Notes: a model not told the origin generated them from the letters alone. Shown: positions 19,487-28,959, counted from the first letter of the stretch. The stretch is DNA of 31,370 bases from Furcasterigmium furcatum (GCA_001599815.1 BCIA01000005.1:268716-300085), one strand, 5' to 3'. A program made the numbers and translations.

Positions 19487-21758
19487 ATGGCGAGCAAGCA
19501 CCCGCGATCATCCGGTCTCCCCGCCGCAGCGTCGAAACGAGTGCGAAGTTCCCCCGACGAGACAAGGACAATCAAGATCGAATTCTTCGAGCAAAACCGC
19601 ACGATTCCGCTGGCCTCAGCTTAGAGATCTCAGGTACGCCCCCAGTCTACCACCCAATACCAGTAGAGCAGCTTTCCTTCTAACATGCCATGGCAGGCCC
19701 CGGATGGAACGCAGTCAAACAACCAACAATTCTCGCCGATTTTGCAGCTGCCAGACGAGATCTGGTCCGCAATTGTGTCCTTTCTCGAGCGCAAAGACCA
19801 ATATGTCCTCTGCACACTCAGCCGATGGGCATTGGAGAAGACGCAGGCGGCCATATACGTCTTGGACATCGCAAGTCAGGGCTTCCACGAGCCATTGGTC
19901 TTCCGCCTCTCCGATGACCAGTTTTCACGACACCCGCTCCACGCCGCTGCTGGCTACATGGTGCGATGCAACCTGTCAGTCTCGGTTTACGACCGGGACA
20001 CCGCTAGCGGCTATGCCACGCTCAAACTGCTCGACGCACTCCCGATCCGAAAGCTGTCCGCCAGAGGCCCACTCGCAAAGGAGGTCATGACGTATGTCCC
20101 GACGGAGTACAGCTTGTTTTGCCCCCAGGATGGCATGGCCCCAACAGTCCACCTGGATCTGCCCGAGCTTCGAGTCGCCGGGCCAATTCCAGGCTTGCAG
20201 GGGTGGTATGTCTGCCAGGTCTTCGCCGGCTGCATTGAGAACAGCATGGAGAGGAAGAACGTGGGCTCGGCTTCGCAGCTGGTGGCGCTTGGTATCCCCG
20301 TCGCCCGCAGTCCCCTGCTGGCCGCGCTCGTCCACGAGGCCCCAGCAGAGATCATCTGGGCGATGACGATCTGCGGGATCCCGGACGAGCTGCACTACGT
20401 GCCACTCCACCACGACGCTGGGGAGCCCGTCTGCATCGTCCACATGGCCTGCCTTGCGCGGTCGAAGGCGCAGCTGGATGCCCTGGCAGCAGCCCCAAAC
20501 ATGGGAGATGAGATGTACTCCATGCCTTGGCGGCGGCAAGGAGCGACAAGCAGCGGCAACGACGGGGAGGTCACAGTCACCGCAGGGCTGCTCCGGCATC
20601 AGCTCCGTGTGGTCAGTGACAACGGCATGAGGGATGGCTGGGAAGACTGGGAGCTGGCCAAGCTTGTCCGCGAGAGGTACCGGCGGGACGATGGCATCGT
20701 CTGGGATGACTGCTTGGAGGGGCGAGTCTTCTCTCTTGGCGTTGGCGATGGCCGCTGGATGTACGGACACGGCCCTTGCCCTGCTTGACTGTGGCGCGAC
20801 ATCCTTCGCCTGTTTGTTCAGCGGCGTCGATCACGTTGACGAGGCTGCTTTCTGGCAGCCCTTTAGCGTCTCGGTCGCAACCCGACCCTTGTTTCTGGTG
20901 CTTTTTGGGGGCCACGGCATGAGAAAGAATCCTTGGTCTCGCCAGATCCCCCCAACACGGCTTCTTGCGCTGCTTCGCCGCGTCAAAAGCCAAGACGTCA
21001 CCATTCGTCTGGAGGGCCATGGCGAACTGAGCCTCCTTCACATCGCCTGCCGATATCACCCCTCCCGTCCGCTCGACTCCAGCGTGGTTGAAGCCCTGCT
21101 CGACTGGGGAATGGCGCCGACGGTCGCCCTGCTGGGGGAGTCTCGTACTCCGACAAGCCCCCTCGACATGATATTCAGGCAGGTGAGACAGTGCGTCCGC
21201 TCGCGGTGCTCATGCTACATCCTCCGCGCGGCGATCACCGCCGCCGCTGAGCACGACGGAAAGGCTTTGCGGGCTGTACTTATGGGAGGGTTCGGGGAAA
21301 GCCTGCTTCGGGGTCTCCTCGCCGCGAGAATGATTCGGACGTACAACCCAGCCGAGGAGACGCCCTCAACCTGGACGCAGGTCGTCCTGGAAGAAGACAT
21401 GCTGCCCTGCATGGCGCACCCCGCTCCAGGTCCTCAGTCGGGCCTCTACATGCCAGACGAGCGTGACGGCCCTCCCAGCGTCAGGTATCCGCACGGGGAA
21501 CGGATGCCCCGTGTCCCGGCGCTCCCGAGACCAGGCACTTACGTATCTTACCTCGGAGACCCCGCCGTGACAAGGTCGCGGAATATCCGCGAAACCATTC
21601 TCAGGCTCAGTGAAGCGGGGCTCAGGATTGTGCCCGGCCAAGACGACAACGCGGGAATCCCTACCTGGGCTTGGGAGACGGATTGGCTGGCTGAGAAGGG
21701 TGGCCAGAAGTTGAATCCCGTCATCGAGGCACTTGGGCAAATCTTCCAGCCGGTCTGA
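19487..21758 (+). CDS. F-box/ankyrin-like protein, 2 exons, with one in-frame TAG and one frameshift
   Basis: ATG 19487 in the strong context CCCACCATGG. Exon 1 is 19487-19633 and exon 2 starts at 19697; the intron has donor GTACGC, branch TTCTAAC and acceptor GGCAG. Exon 1 reads MASKHPRSSGLPAAASKR, then IEFFEQNRTIPLASA, TAG (19622-19624, codon 46), then RSQ and splices in frame into APDGTQSNNQQFSPI. Next comes an F-box-like LPDEIWSAIVSFLERKDQ, then helical repeats. Near 20720 the frame shifts: frame 2 ends at 20788, whereas the repeats continue in frame 0 (ESSLLALAMAAGCTDTALAL) to TGA 21758. The shift lies by a G-run (GGAGGGGCG), so a sequencing error is possible. A start at ATG 19685 would avoid the TAG. 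F-box proteins are typically SCF ubiquitin-ligase adaptors; the target is unknown. Confidence 0.65.
19622..19624 (+). other. In-frame TAG without a convincing hairpin (candidate site A19623)
   Basis: The TAG lies 9 bases before the exon end. Local pairing is weak (GCCU with AGGU across the splice donor, 14-nt loop), so this site does not support the hairpin pattern. Confidence 0.35.
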
Positions 21759-22136
21759 AGTACATGTGTGGGGAAAAGACTGAGGCAGAGATGTAAAAGA
21801 CACGAGGCATGCCATGAGGACAGTTTTTTTTCATCTACATTCACTGTCACGGCGTCTGCCCCCTCTCGCGGCGTTGTCTGTGGTTGTGTTTGAGGCTGGG
21901 AGGCATTCGAGGCGGAAGTTACCAAGTGCCCGTCCTCCTCGTGATGCGAGGAGAGTGCTCCCCCGTGCGCTTTCCGGAACAGGCGCGGAAAGCCAAAACA
22001 AGAGGGCGCCGTCTGTTCCTTCCGCCAGCGCCAGCAACCCTCCGTTGAGCGTCATCAACGGCGTGGCTACTTGTAGGGAGCACGCCCTTCTGGCGAGGGA
22101 GCCCAGGCAAGCCCTGGGTATCATCACGAGACGCAA
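21759..22136. other. Gene-poor stretch
   Basis: About 380 bp containing the 3' end of the F-box/ankyrin gene. Open frames are present on both strands without a recognisable product. Confidence 0.4.
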
Positions 22137-22514
22137 TCACCCAACGCCAGAAGAAGGCGCCCGACGCCAGCTGGTGCGAACTTCGATGCGGGCGAGGTCA
22201 TTCTGGCCACAGCCTGGCGTTGCCTCCGCCTGTACCGTCATCGCAGACACAGCCAGCAAACCGTGCCACAAACGCCGGTTGTCGAGAAAGGCCCAGGTCG
22301 TCGCGATGCTGTTCTGCTCCTAGTCTAGCAACGGGCTACCTGACCCGGGGGTCATCAGCTCGTCCCACCGGCACTGATAGAGGTACTTTGCGATGCTGAC
22401 GAGGCCACCTGCTGCCGTATCGCCGAGGATATCTGGCCTTTGGGGATCCTTTTGGACGCATATGGAGGAACAATTACTCAGTGTCGGCTGTGCTGATTTG
22501 GGATTGATAGACAT
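22137..22514 (-). CDS. Candidate small gene with one in-frame TAG
   Basis: Minus frame from ATG 22514 (MSINPKSAQPTLSNCSS), then DPQRPDILGDTAAGG and LVSIAKYLYQCRWDELMTP, TAG at 22322-22320 (codon 65), then EQNSIATTWAFLDNRRLWHG and CGQNDLARIEVRTSWRR to TGA at 22137. The helical, Trp-rich text on both sides looks coding and is continuous. I recognise no family and no splice sites. It may be a fragment of a larger decayed gene. Confidence 0.35.
22314..22331 (-). other. In-frame TAG in an 8-nt hairpin loop (candidate site A22321)
   Basis: Minus strand UGCU (22330-22327) pairs with AGCA (22318-22315), with an extra U-G pair outside. The loop is AGACUAGG; the A is in the loop but not third. Confidence 0.35.
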
Positions 22515-22714
22515 GTGCTCTCTCCTGAATGCGCCCTTCGGAACACTAATCAACGACAGTCCCACCCGCTAGTTGCCTGTCCATATAGTGCCCCTGGAGT
22601 CTTGCCAGTGGCAATCGAACCTTCCACCTTGCAGAGTCCATTAGTTGTCATGCCACTGAGCTCGGGCGGTGCAGAGTGGCGGAGGTCCAAGTCGCCTGTT
22701 GGCCAGTTCATTAA

Positions 22715-23635
22715 TCAACGCCAGATCTCCAAGTCAGCGCTGTGTCCCGCCTCTTTGCAAGTCGCAGTGTACTCGTCAGGGCCCTTCCAACGCGGATCGC
22801 GTGCCGCGCGGCGAAGCCACGTTTGGCAACGGGACTCGAGATGTTGGTAGTGGCCTTCTGTCAGTTGCGGTGCAAGTTGCCCATCGAAAGATCCAAGTTT
22901 GGTGCGAATTTCGTCAAGGAGATCGTTGAAAGTCATGGACCCAGCTCCGCCAGCCCACCCATTCTGAATGACATCGGCGAGGACTTCAGCGCCCTTTCCT
23001 ATCTTCCACTGACCGGTCTCAAGCGACTTTCGGATTTCGGCAGCCTGCCGATGTGAACCAACATCGGCGAGAGGATCCACCCCTGAAAGAATATAAAGCA
23101 GGCATGTTGCTAGGTCGAAGTGGTCTCTCATGATATCGTTACAATAGTCGGGATGCGAGTTTGAAAGAGAAGAGCCGAAGTCGAAAATCTTGAGGCGGTT
23201 CGTCCTGTCAATGCCAAGGTTTCGCACAGCGAGGTCGCCGTTGACAAAACCAAGCTTCTCAAGCCAGCAGACCGCGGCAAGAAATTCCGATGCCCAACGC
23301 CGCCGATCTTCGTCGCTTGACTCATGCCAAACCCTTTCCAAGGGCTCAAGCCGTTCAAGGAATAAACAATTCGGCTCGTTGACTATAAGTCCTTTTGCAA
23401 CATTAGGGTGAGGTCGGTCCTGCAGGGCTTTGTAGACGGCCGATTCTTTCTCCATGGCCACGAAGCTTCTGAGGGAGAGGTCCCAGTAGTGGGCCTTATC
23501 CACCTCCCGCGTAACCTCGTACTGAAATGGAAGTTTGAGAACAATGTCCTGGTCGAGCGCAAAGACGATACCTTGCGACACTCCATTGCTGAGGCGTTCA
23601 TCCGGAGGTTCCTTGAAGGGGAGTACTGCCTTCAT
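22715..23635 (-). CDS. Protein kinase-like protein, single exon
   Basis: Minus strand, ATG 23635 to TGA 22715, 306 aa. A kinase fold is suggested by IVLKLPF (candidate VAIK-type Lys34), KESAVYKAL (candidate C-helix Glu64), FVNGDLAVRNLGID (catalytic loop, Asp134 and Asn139; the usual His is Asn) and KIFDFGSS (DFG, Asp152). No clear glycine-rich loop is present, and the region after the DFG is short, as in the reduced kinase-like proteins common in filamentous fungi. These are often clade-specific and of unknown substrate. The frame is intact, in contrast to its neighbours on both sides. The TPR/NLR graveyard begins 1 kb further right. Confidence 0.8.
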   Translation of the reverse strand: MKAVLPFKEPPDERLSNGVSQGIVFALDQDIVLKLPFQYEVTREVDKAHYWDLSLRSFVAMEKESAVYKALQDRPHPNVAKGLIVNEPNCLFLERLEPLERVWHESSDEDRRRWASEFLAAVCWLEKLGFVNGDLAVRNLGIDRTNRLKIFDFGSSLSNSHPDYCNDIMRDHFDLATCLLYILSGVDPLADVGSHRQAAEIRKSLETGQWKIGKGAEVLADVIQNGWAGGAGSMTFNDLLDEIRTKLGSFDGQLAPQLTEGHYQHLESRCQTWLRRAARDPRWKGPDEYTATCKEAGHSADLEIWR

Positions 23636-23823
23636 TGTGAGGTGGGAATTGGTTGTGGCGGTAGATTGTGGTGCAATTTACTTGGAAAAGGGAAACATTG
23701 GGACCTGTGAATAAATGCAGTGCTTTAAAGCTTCGATGTATTGCATACGTGAGATGGAGGACAGTATTGGGGAGGCCCATTCTTGGGCCACCTCGATTCA
23801 GTGCATGACAGCCCCGCAATCCA

Positions 23824-24109
23824 TCAATTCTTTCCTTTCTCAGCCGCGACACAATCGTCGCACCACTTGTTGACTTTGTTGTCCGTCACCGAATGATTGT
23901 ATTTTGGGTTCTCGCAGTTCGGTCCATTCGGCTTCTCATCGCATTCGTAGATTTTCTCTACTCCGTCAGACTTGTGGCCACATTTGCGGTAGACCGTGGC
24001 GGGTGCTGCCTTGAAACACATGACGTTGTTGGATTGGTCCTGAAACGGGGAGGCTGAAGATTGTCATCAGGCACCATCTTGAGACAACCTGCGAGTAACT
24101 TACATGCAT
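23824..24109 (-). CDS. Small cysteine-rich fungal protein with CGH motif, 2 exons
   Basis: Minus strand. Exon 1 is 24109-24104 (ATG CAT) and exon 2 is 24039-23824. The 64-bp intron has donor GTAAGT and acceptor TTTCAG. The product is 73 aa: MHDQSNNVMCFKAAPATVYR, KCGHKSDG, YECDEKPNGPNCENP, then WCDDCVAAEKGKN. A Cys followed by CGH and a later CxxC is typical of a group of short fungal proteins that may bind a metal; no signal peptide is seen. ATG 24021 inside exon 2 is an alternative start giving 65 aa. A TATA-like box lies about 75 bp upstream. The function is unknown. Confidence 0.65.
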
Positions 24110-24179
24110 TCGTCAATCAATTAAGGCGAGGGATGTCGTTGGCATGACGGGAGGAGGCAGAGCATGATCCTGGAATCGA

Positions 24180-24188
24180 TATTTATAG
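24180..24188 (-). promoter_or_regulatory. TATA-like box for the CGH-motif gene
   Basis: Minus strand GCTATAAATA near 24179-24188, about 75 bp before ATG 24109. Confidence 0.5.
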
Positions 24189-24645
24189 CCGGACCATCAC
24201 CACGCGTGTACTACCGTTTGACGCCCGCGCAGGCTGGCGATGCGAGTCCATCCGGATGTGTTCACCGAGAGCTATGACAGTAGATCTGTTTGCCAACTGG
24301 CAGATGCCCGGATGAATGAAAGGTGGGCTGGACATAATTAGGCAGACACCGGCTCAGGGGCCCTTTCCCCTCCTCGTGCCTACACTTGTCTGGGTTGGGC
24401 CAGCCTCTCAGCTCTCCAGGCAGCTACATGCCTTCCATGCTTCCCCGTCTTGTCACACCCGACGGCTCGCCTGCATATGCGGGCTTCACCTGCCCGGGCA
24501 GGACTCTCTCACCGAGGTCAAATCAGGTAGGTATGTTGAGATAAGGAGACCTCGCTCCGGTCTAGAACATGACGGGAGCGAAGAAACCCGAAGCCGAGTT
24601 GCCACTGTTGCGTCACAGCAGACTTGCTTTGGTGAGGTCTACTGA
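24189..24645. other. Intergenic stretch
   Basis: About 450 bp between the CGH-motif promoter and the NACHT relic. No gene or repeat that I can support. Confidence 0.4.
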
Positions 24646-25470
24646 GGGCGCAACGTCCGCGGCCACGGCATCCAGCACTCGGGTGCCGGAGATTTCACCG
24701 CGCGGGACATCTACATCGGTGGGCTGTCCTCTCGCAGCGCCGTTCTTAGCTGACCGACTGGAAAGGAGCCGCATCCGACCAACTGCTCGCCGACCTGGCA
24801 ATGGCGCGACGACCCGCAGAGCCGCCTGCTCTGGATCAGGGGCGACCCGGGCAAAGGCAAGACGATGCTCCTCGACGGCATCATCGACGAACTACAGACG
24901 TCATTGCCAGCGCCGCCCGCCTACTTCTTCTGCCAGGCCACCGACGACCGGATCAACAGCGCGACGGCCGTGGTCCGCAGCCTCCTCTGCACGTTCGTCT
25001 GCCAATACCCGCCTCTCGTCTCCTACCTACAGGAGAAGTACAGACATGCGGGCAAGCGCCTGTTCGAGGATGCCAACGCCTGGTTCGCGATGACGCAAGT
25101 GCTAGCGGCCATGCTGGCTGACCCCGCCTTGGAGAACAAGGTGATTATTGTCGACGCCGTCGACGAGTGCCTGACGGACCGACCCCTCCTTCTTGATTTC
25201 ATCACCCAGATCTACCCAGCTTCTCGCGCCAAGTGGATCGTGTCTAGCCGCAACTGGCCGGACATCGAAGGGACGTTGGACGCCGTTAGGCAACTCCGGC
25301 TTGAGCTAAACGAAGGCTCCATCTCCAGCGCCGTCCGGGCGTATGTTCAACACAAGGTGAACGGGTTGGCATCGCTCAAAGACTCCGACCAACAGACCCG
25401 CAGCACCGTTGTGAAGCACCTCGTTGAAAAATCAAACGACACATTCCTCTGGGTCGCCTTGGTATGCCAG
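24646..25470 (+). pseudogene. NACHT-domain NLR remnant (N-terminal linker and NTPase)
   Basis: The linker GRNVRGHGIQHSGAGDFTAR is followed by IYIGGLSSRSAVLS and a TGA at 24751. About 40 residues usual before the P-loop are eroded by deletions. The same frame then gives WRDDPQSRLLWIRGDPGKGK with Walker A at 24841-24864, YFFCQATDDRINSATAVVRS, Walker B VIIVDAVDEC at about 25140-25170 and SSRNWPDIE. It ends in NDTFLWVALVCQ at 25470, exactly where an inverted segment of the same kind of gene begins. NACHT NLRs are STAND NTPases that act in fungal non-self recognition and incompatibility. This copy cannot make a full protein: the N-terminal effector is missing, there is an internal stop, and an inversion breakpoint follows the NACHT. 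Confidence 0.75.
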
Positions 25471-25815
25471 GGATGGCGTCGTAAACACCATCCACTAATC
25501 CGCCCAAGATATCTTGGTCTCGGAATCGCGCATTTGCGACGTTCGCATCGCGCAGGTGGTCGACCCAATGGACGGTGGCATACCCAAGAGGGGCCAATGG
25601 GTCCGGGTCGGGCGTGGGGATTCCACTGATAAGGACGCCAGGGGCGCGCAAGTCGTACATGTCGCGCCTGAGCTGGCATGTCAAGACTTCTAGCGACTTG
25701 GTGAAGATGGCGTGGTGCGCCGCGTCCATCCTAGAAGGGAAAATAGCCCGGAGCATCTTCCCCTGCAAGACTCCGCGACATGGTCGACACCGTATCAGGA
25801 GCACCGCGCAGGGCT
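25471..25815 (-). pseudogene. Inverted downstream segment of a NACHT NLR
   Basis: On the minus strand the text reads LQGKMLRAIFPSRMDAAHHA, IFTKSLEVLTCQLRRDMYDL, PDPDPLAPLGYATVHWVDHL and ends DQDILGGLVDGVYDAI at 25471. This is the region that normally follows the NACHT and winged-helix part in this NLR family. It abuts the NACHT remnant head-on, in the opposite direction. A simple explanation is an inversion whose left breakpoint is 25470/25471, with loss of the intervening segment. Confidence 0.65.
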
Positions 25816-27233
25816 CCACTCGCGTCCTCTCCGCCGATGGCATCCTCAAGGTCGTCCTCGGCGCCGTTGTCGAGAGGCTTGGCCGCCGACCTGCCACCGG
25901 GGAGTCGCGGCCGCCAGCATCTTGCCCCGAGGCACAAAGTTTGGCAATTCGTGCCGCCTTGGATCGGATTCCGCGGCCCTTGTAGATGGCATGAGGTGCC
26001 CTGAATAGAATGTTGTTCGCGCCTGCGCGTCCTTGCCGCGTGCGTGTAACATCCAGAGGCGGGCAGGGGGAGTGTCAGCCCGGTGCCTGCCTTCTCGTGC
26101 CATGTAAACGGCCTGACACATCTTTCGCCGAATGGAACAGCGCTGAGGATTGCGTCGCGCCTATTGCTGTGATTGCGAGCCAGAAATCGAAAAAGGAGAG
26201 ACGAGCCACAGCTAGAAGGTCCTACGGCTATTTCCTGTGCGGAGAGTTCGTCTGTGATTCGAGTGAAGAAGGCATGTAGCGTCAATTCATTAGACGCCGT
26301 CGTTATTGATACGGACTGCCGGCCGTTCGGAGAGCCGCTCGCTGGGGGGGCGGGGTGGTCATCCTCTCCGGACTGCGACAACCTGGCGATCAAGTACATC
26401 CTCGGCTAGACGCCAGTGTTAAATGCTTTGAGAAGAGTTGCATGACTTTGGGTTTTGGATCGACGGCGGCAACGACATCGTGTTGTTCGGAGGAAGGCTC
26501 GCCAGGAGGGGGCTCGTTGGGAGAGGGGGGCGTGCGACTGGGCCGTCTTCGAGAGATGGCTCTTCGGGACTGATGGGGGAAGCTGGACCAAGCCAAGGGA
26601 GGGTTCTCGCCTTCAGCACCTTACATCACCCCGCCAACAACCCCACTATTTACATACCCCGCGATCAGCCGCCGAATGGAGGTACTCGTAGAAGCATGGT
26701 GACGAGCGCTGCAAGAACTGACGCGTTTCCAAGTCGATGGTCATCCCTGGGGCGCGGGTGAGAAAGATGGAATACCGGCTATTCTGTATGGTAGATGACT
26801 TTGGGAATTGAGAAGCCCCGCGACCGCTGATAAAGCCACTCATACGTCGTATGCTCTCGTCCGACCTTTAGCATGTCGAGAGGCCTCGTACCTTTCTGCC
26901 GTCCGGCTCCGAGGGACGTATCTTTTTCTGCCGGCTATAAAATTAACCTCCCTCGTCAAGTCCCTGTTCTGGGCCCTGACAAGTTTTCTGCCGTGGCCCG
27001 AAATAAGGACCTGGCCAACCGCTTCATTTCCGGTACCGCTTCCTGGTGCAGTAATGCTGTCCGGTCCATGCTGCTAGTTGTACATACAGTATGTATATTC
27101 CAGAAGCGCCCACGATTGTTATGTATAAGAGGTCAGAATGGTAATATCCAGATTCTTTCCTGCCCTCAGTTCATCTTGCCATCCCTGTTGCCCGCGACAA
27201 CACATCGATACCCCTGCCGGTTTTACAATAAAA
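25816..27233. other. Gene-poor stretch after the NLR relic
   Basis: About 1.4 kb. Several open frames exist on both strands but I cannot match any to a family. It may hold more diverged NLR sequence. Composition becomes less GC-rich after about 26800. TATA-like GCTATAAAATTAA at about 26933-26945 and TATGTATAAG at about 27119-27128 precede the next small gene. Confidence 0.35.
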
Positions 27234-27455
27234 ATGGCCAACTTTGAACTTTCGGTTACAGAGTATATTGTGCGCATACTGGTCGCATTTATTATGGGCC
27301 TGGTGGTAGGCGGCACAAAAGAACATTGGATGTCTCAGAAGTCCTCGTGTGCAATGGCGCCTTCATGCCAGGAGCCTCCTCAACAGGCAGACACCAAGCC
27401 AGCAATTATAGAATTCGGCCAAAGTCATGAAGTGCATCGCAATGCAGGGGCATGA
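27234..27455 (+). CDS. Small single-pass membrane protein, unknown
   Basis: ATG 27234 in AAAATGGCC, 73 aa, ending at TGA 27455. The N-terminus MANFELSVTEYIVR is followed by one hydrophobic helix (ILVAFIMGLVVGG, about residues 15-27) and a polar Cys/Pro/Gln-rich tail. A TATA-like element lies about 110 bp upstream. The codon pattern is less GC3-rich than in neighbours. I do not recognise a family, and a chance frame cannot be excluded. Confidence 0.4.
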   Translation: MANFELSVTEYIVRILVAFIMGLVVGGTKEHWMSQKSSCAMAPSCQEPPQQADTKPAIIEFGQSHEVHRNAGA

Positions 27456-27543
27456 GCAGCCACTCCCATGCGCCAGGAATACTGTGGATCCACGGATGGT
27501 ACCGGCAGCCAAGCTTGGATGGACCAACCCACAAGTATAATGG

Positions 27544-27757
27544 TTGAAGGGAGAGAGGAGTTAGGAGGGGGATCAGCTCGATGACAGCCTTGGAGACATG
27601 GGAGGCGCCGTGCAGATCCTTCAGCACATGCAAGCTGGAGAGAAAGCGGCGACCGGCCTCAATTCGGTCATTGAGCTTCTGTAGCACCCAATGCGATACA
27701 GTAAACTTTCTTGGCCTCCTCGAGATCTGTCATGGCCCCAGTGCGTGTGAATCGATC
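27544..27757 (-). pseudogene. TPR/CHAT-type protein fragment
   Basis: Minus strand: DRFTRTGAMTDLEEAKKVYC resembles the TPR unit of fungal CHAT-domain proteins (RF.RTGAM.DLEEA). After a frameshift near 27680 it continues LQKLNDRIEAGRRFL, VLKDLHGASHVSKAVIELIP and LLTPLSLQ, like the ..AV.LLP.LTPRSLQ segment that follows the TPRs in that family. No intact domain remains. These proteins belong to the same repertoire as the NLRs nearby. Confidence 0.45.
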
Positions 27758-28441
27758 GCAAAAGAATCTCTCGGCTTTAGAGCAGCCATGGGCACATGAA
27801 CGGCACTGGCTGGTACGCGATATCGCGTATCTGCTCCGGGCCTCGTAGACACTCGCAGGAGTTATTGTCAGCGTCGGCAGCCCAGGCCTGGAAGTTGGTC
27901 CTCCTGGCTGTGCCAAAACAATGAAGCATCTCCCAAAACGATGGTCCAGGGTCACGCCCTCTCCAAGCGACATCGGCGCCACGGAAAACGGAAGAAGACG
28001 AAGCCTCGGAAACGGAACTGGATGGGCAGCGTGTGTACACACCACTCGCCTCTGTGCCGTCCTGGACCCGTGCACATGGTGGTCGGTTGTGTACTCCAAG
28101 ATGAGGATACCGCAGAGGTTCGACAAGCCCGCGCGTATTGACGCGTTGACGCGTCGACTTTAGTGGGGTTCTGGAGTTCTGACTAAGTCTAAGCGCCACA
28201 GGCTGGCGGAGAGCAGCGGCGCCGAATGGTTGGCCACGGTTCTCCGTTGTCCCAACCCGACGGCGCGAGCTCAAACAACGGCAACCGTCATAAAACGACC
28301 CCATGCCCGCAAAAGGTCGACTTCCACCACCACACAGTCCGGCGCAAGTCTGGAATCCTCAACCTACATGCCGAACCATCGGTGGCCCGAAATCCTCTCC
28401 GTTCACGCCATCTCAACGTCAAGTCCCGAGGACCACTCTGA
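27758..28441. other. Unassigned stretch between relics
   Basis: About 680 bp. It may hold more of the TPR/CHAT relic (minus) and the lost front of the DUF7924 gene (plus), but no segment is clear enough to name. Confidence 0.3.
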
Positions 28442-28959
28442 TATAGCGCAGTCATCCCTTTCCTTGCCGTGCGGGCTGTTGTCGAGCTTTCCGCGCCGTG
28501 GAACGCCAGAGCGAAATCGACCGCCAGATCCTTGCCTTCTCTATCTCGCATGATCATAGGTCGGTCCGTATCTACGGCCACTACGCCGTCATCGACGGGA
28601 AAGATGCCAAGTATTACCGCCACCCGATCCGCACATTCGACTTCACAGAGCTGGACGGAAAGGACAAGTGGACGGCCTACCAGTTCACCAGGAATGTCTA
28701 CGACACATGGGTACCCGCACACTTCAAAAGGATCTGCTCAGCTATCGATCAGCTGCCCGATCCAGATTCTGATGTTGCGTCGCAACCAGAAACGGCGCTT
28801 TCTCGGGACCTGGCGAGCCTGATGCGGTCACGTGGCGGCTCAGCTTCCTTGCTTGGTGACCAGGACGGTCAGCCGGGCGATGCCGCGCAAGTCGGTACCC
28901 CTGGCACATTATTCACGGAACCCCAGGTAGCCAAGAAGAGGTGGGGAGCTAAGAAATAG
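28442..28959 (+). pseudogene. DUF7924-type protein, C-terminal remnant with frameshifts
   Basis: Plus strand: YSAVIPFLAVRAVVEL, then a one-base shift at the T-run GAGCTTTCC (about 28484-28488), then FRAVERQSEIDRQILAFSIS, RIYGHYAVIDGKDAKYYRHP, WTAYQFTRNVYDTWVPAHFK and RICSAIDQLPDPDSD to TAG 28957-28959. This is the conserved end of a large fungal family of unknown function (DUF7924). The N-terminal two thirds are missing or unrecognisable, and a second shift (TGATATAGC) lies at about 28439. Both shifts involve single missing bases, so assembly error is possible, but the missing front argues for a relic. Confidence 0.65.
28590..28628 (+). repeat. 39-bp segment copied, inverted, into the BTB gene
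   Basis: The segment from CATCGACGGGAAAGATGC to CACCCGAT recurs on the minus strand at 29818-29780 with one difference (C in the source, T in the copy, in a CpA context). Confidence 0.9.

Noticed and set aside
9651..19624. Genome-wide reassignment of TAG to a sense codon
   Set aside because: Long neighbouring genes (DUF3295, Est1-type, kinase-like) contain no in-frame TAG, and several genes use TAG as their natural stop.
9651..19624. Programmed ribosomal readthrough of the TAGs
   Set aside because: The bases after the TAGs vary (AGG, GGA, TTC, GGT, AGC, GAT, TCG, GAA, AGA) and the CTA-type readthrough context is absent.
22606..22658. tRNA-like signals on the minus strand (AGCTCAGTGG and GGTTCGATT) with an 8-bp inverted repeat
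   Set aside because: The distance between the arms is only 37 nt and the T-stem does not pair after TTCGATT, so no cloverleaf can form.
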